In this document: positions 15,508-18,272 of the stretch, piece after piece
How the letters are laid out: each line of letters starts with the position of its first letter
Position numbering within the stretch: the first letter of the stretch is position 1
Assembly (NCBI GenBank): GCA_040877875.1
Contig: JBBDNC010000125.1
Location: 1-18,272 of the forward strand
Direction of reading: 5' to 3'
DNA from: JBBDNC01 sp040877875
Lineage (GTDB): Bacteria; Bacteroidota; Rhodothermia; Balneolales; Balneolaceae
DNA: 18,272 nucleotides
Made by a program: the position numbers and the translations under genes
The notes under the pieces: generated by a model
Databases searched by the model: none
What the model was told of the DNA's origin: nothing
Seen by the model: only the letters and a program-made list of their open reading frames with translations

Positions 15508-17402
15508 TCCTGTTCCGGTTGCCAAAGGTTGTCGGACGGATTCACATCCGCCAATCGTCCGGTCGGATCGATCTCAATACGGAGTATTTCATTTTTATTC
15601 TCATCAATACTCAAAGTATAGGCAGGGGAAACCCACGGCCAGTCGTCCGCAACCATTCGCGGCACTTCTGTCAATTCGTGTTCCTTCTGTCCCCACATGA
15701 TTCTCAGGGGAATATAGTATTGCTCAACAGATCCATCCCGGTATTCCACTTCAATATCAAGAGGCATTGGCATAAGTCCTTCACGTGAGAGTTCGATTTC
15801 TGTAGTTTCTCCACGGTCTCTTACCTCCTGAAGCGAATAGTCGATGGTTTTGGTAGTCTTAATCCAATATTCATAATACCAGTCAAGTTGAATTCCACTC
15901 TCCCTTTCCATAATCCGTATAAAATCGAGTCCGGTTGGATGTTTAAATTTCCACTCTTCAAAAAACCTGCGCATTCCCCTGTCAAAGGTTTTTTGTCCGA
16001 CGATATAACTCAACTGATGTAAGAAAATCATTCCTTTGGTATAAGCCGCTCCCCTGTATGCAACATTTCTCTGAGAATGGTCGGCATGAGTTACCATGGG
16101 TTCTTCGATTCCCGCATCTACGATCCGTTCATATGAATGATATTGACTCGAAAAATTCATCTGTGCATCTTCATCGAATAGTTCTGCCATGATCCGCGTG
16201 GAGGCATAAACAGTAAATCCTTCATCGATCCAGTAATACTGGCTCTCATTATTGGCAAGAACTCCCTGATACCAGGCATGTATCAGCTCGTGTACGGTAA
16301 CTCCCACAAGACTTCTGAGGGAACGGTTACCTGTAATCAAAGTTCCCATGATATATTCCATCCCTCCATCACCTCCCTGAATAACCATATATTCCTCAAA
16401 GGGATATTCCCCAAAATGCTCATTCATATATTGAAATGACCGGATCGTATATTCCGGCAATAACTCCCAATTCTCCAATAATTCGGCCTGACGATCTTCG
16501 GGGGCATTCCCGGCAACAGGGTCCGTTTGATAGAAAAAACGCAGGCGGGGTCCGTCGGGAACCCGGGCGGTCACATGTACAAAATCCGGGTCTGCTGCCC
16601 ACATGAAATCATGTTGATAATCAGAGACAAAATGCCAGGTCAGCTTCTCTCCCTCCGGTTGTTGAACCTGCATATTCGCTTCCTCATATCCGTGTCCGAC
16701 TTCCCGGGGGTTCTGTAAGTATCCGGTAGCAGCCACTACATAGTCCCGGTCGATATGAATCGTTACATTAAAGGTTCCAAATACGCCATGGAATTCCCGG
16801 CCTACATAGGGAGTTGAATGCCATCCCATAAAATCATATTCAGCCATTTTGGGATACCATTGAGCCATGGAGTATTCAACACCCTCGGCATTATCCCGGC
16901 CTGACCTGCGGATTTGAAGGGGGACCTGGGCTTTAAATTTCATTTCAAATACCGTTTCACTGTCCGGCATGATCGGCTCAGCCAGTGTAACCTCCATAAC
17001 CGTTCCCTTGATTTCGAAATCAACCGGCCTTCCATTCTGGGTAAGGCTTTCAATTTTTTGATAGCCAATTTCATCTTCTTCCAAATGAACGATCCGATCC
17101 CCTACCCGGCTGTCCGGATCCTCGATCGTCCGGGAGCGTTGATCCATCATGCTGTTCGGTTGGAAGGCATTGAAATATAAGTGATAAAATACCCGGTTAA
17201 GCGTATCGGGAGAGTGATTTGTATACGTCAATTTTTGAGAGCCGTCAAACCGGTGCGAGTCCACATCAAAATCAATCTCCATTTCGTAGAAGACTTCTTG
17301 CTGCCAGTAACCATGGCGTTGGGCTTCCGAGATATCATTGTAGAGCAACAACAATGAAACGATCAGCAGTATAGCAGGGAATTTCGAATCTATCAGGCTC
17401 AT
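15504..17402 (-). CDS. Secreted M1-family zinc aminopeptidase
   Basis: A 632-residue exported peptidase, likely trimming N-terminal residues from peptides in the periplasm or outside. A signal peptide occupies about residues 8-28 (hydrophobic run ending SEAQ). An N-terminal beta domain precedes the catalytic domain with the exopeptidase motif GGMEY (346-350), then HELIHAWYQG (His371, Glu372, His375) and, 18 residues on, Glu394 in WIDEGFTVYAS. This gives the complete HEXXHX18E zinc site. AAYTKG (452-457) holds the candidate catalytic tyrosine. The C-terminal ~100 residues look like a beta domain; the large helical ERAP1-type domain is absent, as in other bacterial short forms. GGMEY replaces the more common GAMEN, so the last residue of the exopeptidase motif is Tyr. 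It lies 140 bases downstream of recR, and co-transcription is possible. Confidence 0.93.
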   Translation of the reverse strand: MSLIDSKFPAILLIVSLLLLYNDISEAQRHGYWQQEVFYEMEIDFDVDSHRFDGSQKLTYTNHSPDTLNRVFYHLYFNAFQPNSMMDQRSRTIEDPDSRVGDRIVHLEEDEIGYQKIESLTQNGRPVDFEIKGTVMEVTLAEPIMPDSETVFEMKFKAQVPLQIRRSGRDNAEGVEYSMAQWYPKMAEYDFMGWHSTPYVGREFHGVFGTFNVTIHIDRDYVVAATGYLQNPREVGHGYEEANMQVQQPEGEKLTWHFVSDYQHDFMWAADPDFVHVTARVPDGPRLRFFYQTDPVAGNAPEDRQAELLENWELLPEYTIRSFQYMNEHFGEYPFEEYMVIQGGDGGMEYIMGTLITGNRSLRSLVGVTVHELIHAWYQGVLANNESQYYWIDEGFTVYASTRIMAELFDEDAQMNFSSQYHSYERIVDAGIEEPMVTHADHSQRNVAYRGAAYTKGMIFLHQLSYIVGQKTFDRGMRRFFEEWKFKHPTGLDFIRIMERESGIQLDWYYEYWIKTTKTIDYSLQEVRDRGETTEIELSREGLMPMPLDIEVEYRDGSVEQYYIPLRIMWGQKEHELTEVPRMVADDWPWVSPAYTLSIDENKNEILRIEIDPTGRLADVNPSDNLWQPEQE

Positions 17403-17483
17403 AATTACACAAATGACTTAACAGTTGACCGTTAGCAGTAAAACAATTATCCGGGCCCGCTCCTGAACCGGCTTGAACATTAT

Positions 17484-17543
17484 GGGACGGATTGGGTAAT
17501 CCGAACAAAGCTCAGGATAACCCGCACTATCAAACACCGTCCC
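17484..17543 (-). repeat. Nested inverted repeats at the recR 3' end
   Basis: An outer 7-bp stem GGGACGG (17484-17490) / CCGTCCC (17537-17543) encloses an inner 9-bp stem with one mismatch, GGGTAATCC (17494-17502) / GGATAACCC (17515-17523). The outer arm reaches the recR stop codon. No T-tract follows, so it may be a processing or stability structure between recR and the M1 gene rather than an intrinsic terminator. Confidence 0.55.
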
Positions 17544-18148
17544 TACAATGTATTCCGGCTGGCAAATGCCCGGCTGAGTGTCGCCTCATCAATGTATTCC
17601 AGTTCCGTTCCCATGGGAATCCCATAGGCAATCCGTGTCACATTCACGTTAAAAGGTTTTAGCAATTTATTAATATAATAAGAGGTTGCTTCCCCTTCGG
17701 CATCCGGATTCAATGCAAGGATCACCTCGCTAATCTCTTCCGTTTCATCCTGCAACCTGTCCATCAACTCCTTAATTCGTATATCATCCGGTCCAATATT
17801 TTCAAGGGGTGAAATCACTCCTCCCAAAACATGATACCGCCCCCTGAATTCATTGGTTTTTTCGATGATATATACATCCTGAAATTCTTCCACTACGCAA
17901 ACCAGCCCGTTTGCACGTTTTACATTCTTACATATGCCGCACGGATCCGAATCGGCAACCGTTCCGCAAACGGAACATCGCTGTACGGATTTCTTCAGTT
18001 CGACCAAAGCATCCGTTAAAGTATACACATACTCTTCCTGTTGTTTTAACAGATGCATTGCGATTCGTTGTGCCGACTTGCGTCCGGTCCCCGGAAGCTT
18101 GGCAAGCTGTTCAATCGCCCTTTCCAGGGCTTCAGATGTAATTTGCAT
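17543..18148 (-). CDS. recR: Recombination mediator protein RecR
   Basis: Cytoplasmic DNA-binding ring protein that, with RecO and RecF, loads RecA on single-strand gaps. It is 201 residues, the normal length. In order it shows a helix-hairpin-helix (LAKLPGTGRKSAQRIA, about 15-30), a C4 zinc finger (Cys58, Cys61, Cys70, Cys73 in CSVCGTVADSDPCGIC), a Toprim domain (LVCVVEEFQDVYIIE and ALNPDAEGEATSYYI) and the C-terminal RIAYGIPMGTELEYIDE. In many Bacteria the gene sits after dnaX and ybaB; neither is seen within the 124 bases left before the window end. Confidence 0.97.
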   Translation of the reverse strand: MQITSEALERAIEQLAKLPGTGRKSAQRIAMHLLKQQEEYVYTLTDALVELKKSVQRCSVCGTVADSDPCGICKNVKRANGLVCVVEEFQDVYIIEKTNEFRGRYHVLGGVISPLENIGPDDIRIKELMDRLQDETEEISEVILALNPDAEGEATSYYINKLLKPFNVNVTRIAYGIPMGTELEYIDEATLSRAFASRNTL

Positions 18149-18272
18149 TCGTTTTTACGACAATATTATGAAATAGGAATTTTTGCAAAAGCAGGGCTAC
18201 ACGATACTATTCATTCTTAGAGGGCTTTGCAAAACTGTGGTTTTGCCCAATCTCAGCATTTTCGCGAATTCG
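18149..18272. other. Region upstream of recR at the window edge
   Basis: No gene is recognisable in the 124 bases. A short hairpin GCAAAAC-TGTG-GTTTTGC (18229-18246) is present, together with a second TTTTGCAAAAGCAGGGC-like stretch (18181-18197) that partly mirrors GGGCTTTGCAAAA at 18222-18234. The recR promoter should be here but no clear boxes are seen. Confidence 0.4.

Overview
The window (18,272 bases, with one 100-base N gap at 7887-7986) looks like a scaffold piece from an aerobic Bacteroidota-type bacterium, possibly of the Balneola/Rhodothermus branch. The reasons are a UvrA of the Bacteroidota type (first CxxC pair of its first zinc module missing), a DUF4097-type beta-repeat protein, mostly weak ribosome-binding sites, lipoprotein electron carriers and a ba3-type oxidase. 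The phylum assignment is an inference from gene content; nothing in the window fixes the genus.

Left part (1-6545). The window opens inside a CE15 glucuronoyl-esterase-like gene. It is followed by uvrA (nucleotide excision repair), a convergent free-methionine-sulfoxide-reductase-like GAF protein on the minus strand, a decayed 3' fragment of a marC-family membrane gene, and a sodium:alanine/glycine symporter whose true start seems to be a non-canonical codon. A 74-nt branched inverted-repeat structure ending in eight T's follows the symporter.

Middle part (6688-11566). A PlsC-like acyltransferase with a degenerate zinc ribbon and a PH-like tail runs into the scaffold gap. Converging on it from the other side is a compact minus-strand respiratory cluster, in transcription order: a 42-residue ba3 subunit IIa-like peptide too short for routine gene calling, CuA subunit II, catalytic subunit I, a SCO copper chaperone and an azurin/auracyanin-type blue-copper lipoprotein. 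Together these form a self-contained terminal oxidase module: oxidase, CuA assembly factor and likely soluble or tethered electron donor.

Right part (11659-18272). A secreted DUF4097-type protein with 18-residue TSGGS repeats ends at a hairpin terminator. A 344-base divergent intergenic region with a strong bulged hairpin separates it from proline dehydrogenase (plus). Proline dehydrogenase is tightly coupled to an unusual multi-pass membrane protein fused to an HEXXH metalloprotease domain. Converging on that gene are a secreted M1-family aminopeptidase and recR (minus). The membrane metalloprotease and M1 stop codons are 6 bases apart and share one 8-bp hairpin.

I saw no CRISPR array, tRNA, rRNA, phage or obvious defence system. 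The most original items are the membrane-embedded metalloprotease coupled to proline dehydrogenase, the hidden small oxidase subunit, the structured RNA-like element after the symporter, and the marC remnant.
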